This document shows positions 13,513-14,698 of a stretch of DNA of 14,698 nt, one piece after another. The notes beneath the pieces are model-generated. The model made no database searches. It had not been told where the DNA came from and saw only the letters and a program-made list of their open reading frames with translations. Origin of the DNA: Collinsella sp. UBA6357. Its GTDB lineage: Bacteria; Actinomycetota; Coriobacteriia; Coriobacteriales; Coriobacteriaceae. The DNA lies in the NCBI GenBank assembly GCA_002437815.1, contig DJRP01000010.1, positions 86,201 through 100,898 of the forward strand, in the 5' to 3' direction. Position 1 is the stretch's first letter, and each line of letters starts with the position of its first letter. The position numbers were made by a program, and so were the translations under genes.

Positions 13513-14115
13513 TTACTCCATCCCCGCAAAGCCTGTCTGCCTCAGCGCCTCATAGAGCACGATGGCGGCGCTGTTGGAGAGGTTGAGTGCGCTGATGCGG
13601 TAGTCGTCGGGATCGATAAAGTTGCCGCAGATATCCTGGCTCAGGATCGTCTGATGGTCGGCTCGAGCGTGACCGAGCGCTTCCTCGTGCGCCTCCCAGG
13701 TGTCGGCGTTGGCGAGCGAGTCGCGATCGCGCAGCATCGGAATGCGCTCGCATCTCTCGGGTGCCGCGGCAAGCAACGTCTCGGGAATCCCCGAGCTCTC
13801 GCTGCCGAAGACAAGGAAGTCGCCGTCGCGGTAGGTGCTCTCGGCATAGGTTCGCCGGGCTTTCTTGGTCAGCAGGTGCAGACGTTCGTCAGCGGGCGTC
13901 AGGCCGTTGCAATCGAGAAAATCCTCCCAGCTCGCATAGGTCGCCACATCGAGATTCTGCCAATAGCCAAGGCCTGCGCGCCGCACGGTCTTGTTGTCGA
14001 GCGAAAACCCGATGGGCTCGATCAGATGCAAGCGGGCCCCGGCCACGACGCACGTGCGACCGATGTTGCCCGTGTTGGCGGGAATCTCGGGTGCGTAGAG
14101 GACGATGTTGAACAT
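13513..14115 (-). CDS. trmL: TrmL-family tRNA (cytidine/uridine(34)-2'-O)-methyltransferase
   Basis: This 200-residue SPOUT enzyme uses SAM to methylate the 2'-OH of the wobble nucleotide of tRNA-Leu species. Family motifs are clear: NIVLYAPEIPANTGNIGRTC (3-22), LHLIEPIGFSLDNKTVRRAGLGYW (29-52), LVFGSESSGIPE (101-112), IPM (125-127) and ALNLSNSAAIVLYEALRQTG (176-195). It differs from E. coli TrmL (157 aa) by about 40 extra residues (roughly 129-175) between IPM and NLSN, inside the knotted SAM-binding region. AAGGAG (complement of 14122-14127) precedes the ATG by 6-7 nt. It is convergent with the UvrA-like gene and divergent from the radical SAM gene. Confidence 0.9.
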   Translation of the reverse strand: MFNIVLYAPEIPANTGNIGRTCVVAGARLHLIEPIGFSLDNKTVRRAGLGYWQNLDVATYASWEDFLDCNGLTPADERLHLLTKKARRTYAESTYRDGDFLVFGSESSGIPETLLAAAPERCERIPMLRDRDSLANADTWEAHEEALGHARADHQTILSQDICGNFIDPDDYRISALNLSNSAAIVLYEALRQTGFAGME

Positions 14116-14198
14116 AGAGGGCTCCTTGATTCATAGGTGTGGCATGCGGCTATGGGGACTCTAGCACACCGCTTGACCCCGCCATACTTCGAAAAAGA

Positions 14199-14209
14199 TG
14201 AGTGACTCA
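14199..14209. promoter_or_regulatory. Small palindrome between trmL and the radical SAM gene
   Basis: TGAGT-G-ACTCA is a perfect 5-bp dyad around one base. It lies in the 173-bp divergent region, 80 bp before the radical SAM start and 84 bp from the trmL start. It could be an operator, but no promoter with both hexamers is clear here and the motif is short. Confidence 0.25.
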
Positions 14210-14288
14210 AGATCTGCTCGGTTACTTACCATGCGTGACGGTTTGCCGTAGGGTGATCGTGGAATGCTATGCACCGCGAAGGAGATCT

Positions 14289-14698
14289 ATGCACTATGAC
14301 GATGGGGCCTTCTACCGCCCGCTATTCGAAAACAACATGCTCCAGCTCCAGGTCGCGCGTGGCTGCTCGCACAACCGGTGCAAGTTCTGCGACATGTACC
14401 ACAAACCGTTTGCGATCTCGCCGCGCGAGGACATCCTTGCCGATCTGGATGAGGCGCAGGCCTACTTTGGCGAGGCAGGGCGCGAGACGATCAAGCGCGT
14501 GTTTCTCACGGGCGGTAATGCCTTCTGCCTACCGCAGCACGAGCTCGAGTTTGTGCTTGCGGCCATCTCCGAGCGCTTTCCCCGCGCCTCGGTGGGGTGT
14601 TTTGCCCGCGTCACGGATGTCGCGCGCAAAAGCGATGACGATCTCGCCGAGCTTGCGCGTCTGGGCGTGAGTGATATCTCGATCGGCACCGAGAGCGG
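14289..14698 (+). CDS. Radical SAM protein, N-terminal part (runs off the window)
   Basis: The first 136 residues of a radical SAM enzyme are present. The iron-sulfur motif is C26-x4-C31-x2-C34 in GCSHNRCKFCDMY. It has one residue more between the first two cysteines than the classic C-x3-C-x2-C, but this GCSHN-x-C-x-FC-x-MY form is one I know from an uncharacterised Elp3/MiaB-like radical SAM group. The SAM-binding GGE-like strand is LTGGNAF (about 93-99), and SIGTESG at the window edge fits the following barrel strand. The substrate is unknown. AAGGAG (14279-14284) lies 4 nt before the ATG. Only the 3' end is missing, cut by the window edge. Confidence 0.85.
   Translation, partial: MHYDDGAFYRPLFENNMLQLQVARGCSHNRCKFCDMYHKPFAISPREDILADLDEAQAYFGEAGRETIKRVFLTGGNAFCLPQHELEFVLAAISERFPRASVGCFARVTDVARKSDDDLAELARLGVSDISIGTES

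Overview
The window is about 14.7 kb of high-GC (roughly 63-65% by eye), gene-dense bacterial chromosome. Clean AGGAGG-type ribosome binding sites, occasional GTG starts and the kinds of protein encoded suggest an actinobacterium of the class Coriobacteriia (Collinsella or a close relative). That placement is inference from style and gene content; no rRNA or other marker gene is present. I see no transposase, integrase, tRNA, rRNA or CRISPR array.

Layout, left to right. A DMT/EamA permease (minus) is divergent from a LysR regulator (plus), a standard regulator-target pair. A MATE exporter (minus) is divergent from an RlmA-type 23S rRNA methyltransferase (plus). A four-helix membrane protein (minus) has a clear promoter, an overlapping operator-like dyad and a terminator. 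It is followed by an RsmJ-type 16S rRNA methyltransferase (plus), a small zinc-binding protein (minus), a GNAT acetyltransferase (plus) and an MscL channel with an added zinc ribbon (minus). A 391-bp intergenic region then leads into a TetM/TetO/TetW-like ribosomal protection GTPase (plus). Next comes a two-gene operon of an Orc/Cdc6-like AAA ATPase and a short UvrA2-type ABC ATPase. Last are a TrmL-type tRNA methyltransferase (minus) and the first part of a radical SAM protein (plus), which runs off the end. Nearly every neighbouring pair alternates strand, so most genes are their own transcription unit; ATPase-UvrA is the only tight operon.

Themes. Four genes act, or probably act, on the translation apparatus: RlmA, RsmJ, TrmL and the TetM-like GTPase. 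Several others fit drug or stress tolerance (MATE, DMT, UvrA2, MscL), but the sequence does not prove resistance for any of them.

The most interesting signals are non-coding. (1) Upstream of the TetM-like GTPase, four copies of a 19-bp motif form an exactly mirror-symmetric array, with start-to-start offsets of 42, 63 and 42 bp (4, 6 and 4 turns of B-DNA). A putative promoter is threaded between the last two copies. (2) Upstream of the ATPase-UvrA operon are two clusters of AT-rich repeats with an exact 10-bp period (four and three copies); the second carries the -10 TATAAT. (3) The leader of mscL is unusually rich in potential RNA structure and ends in a terminator-like hairpin.
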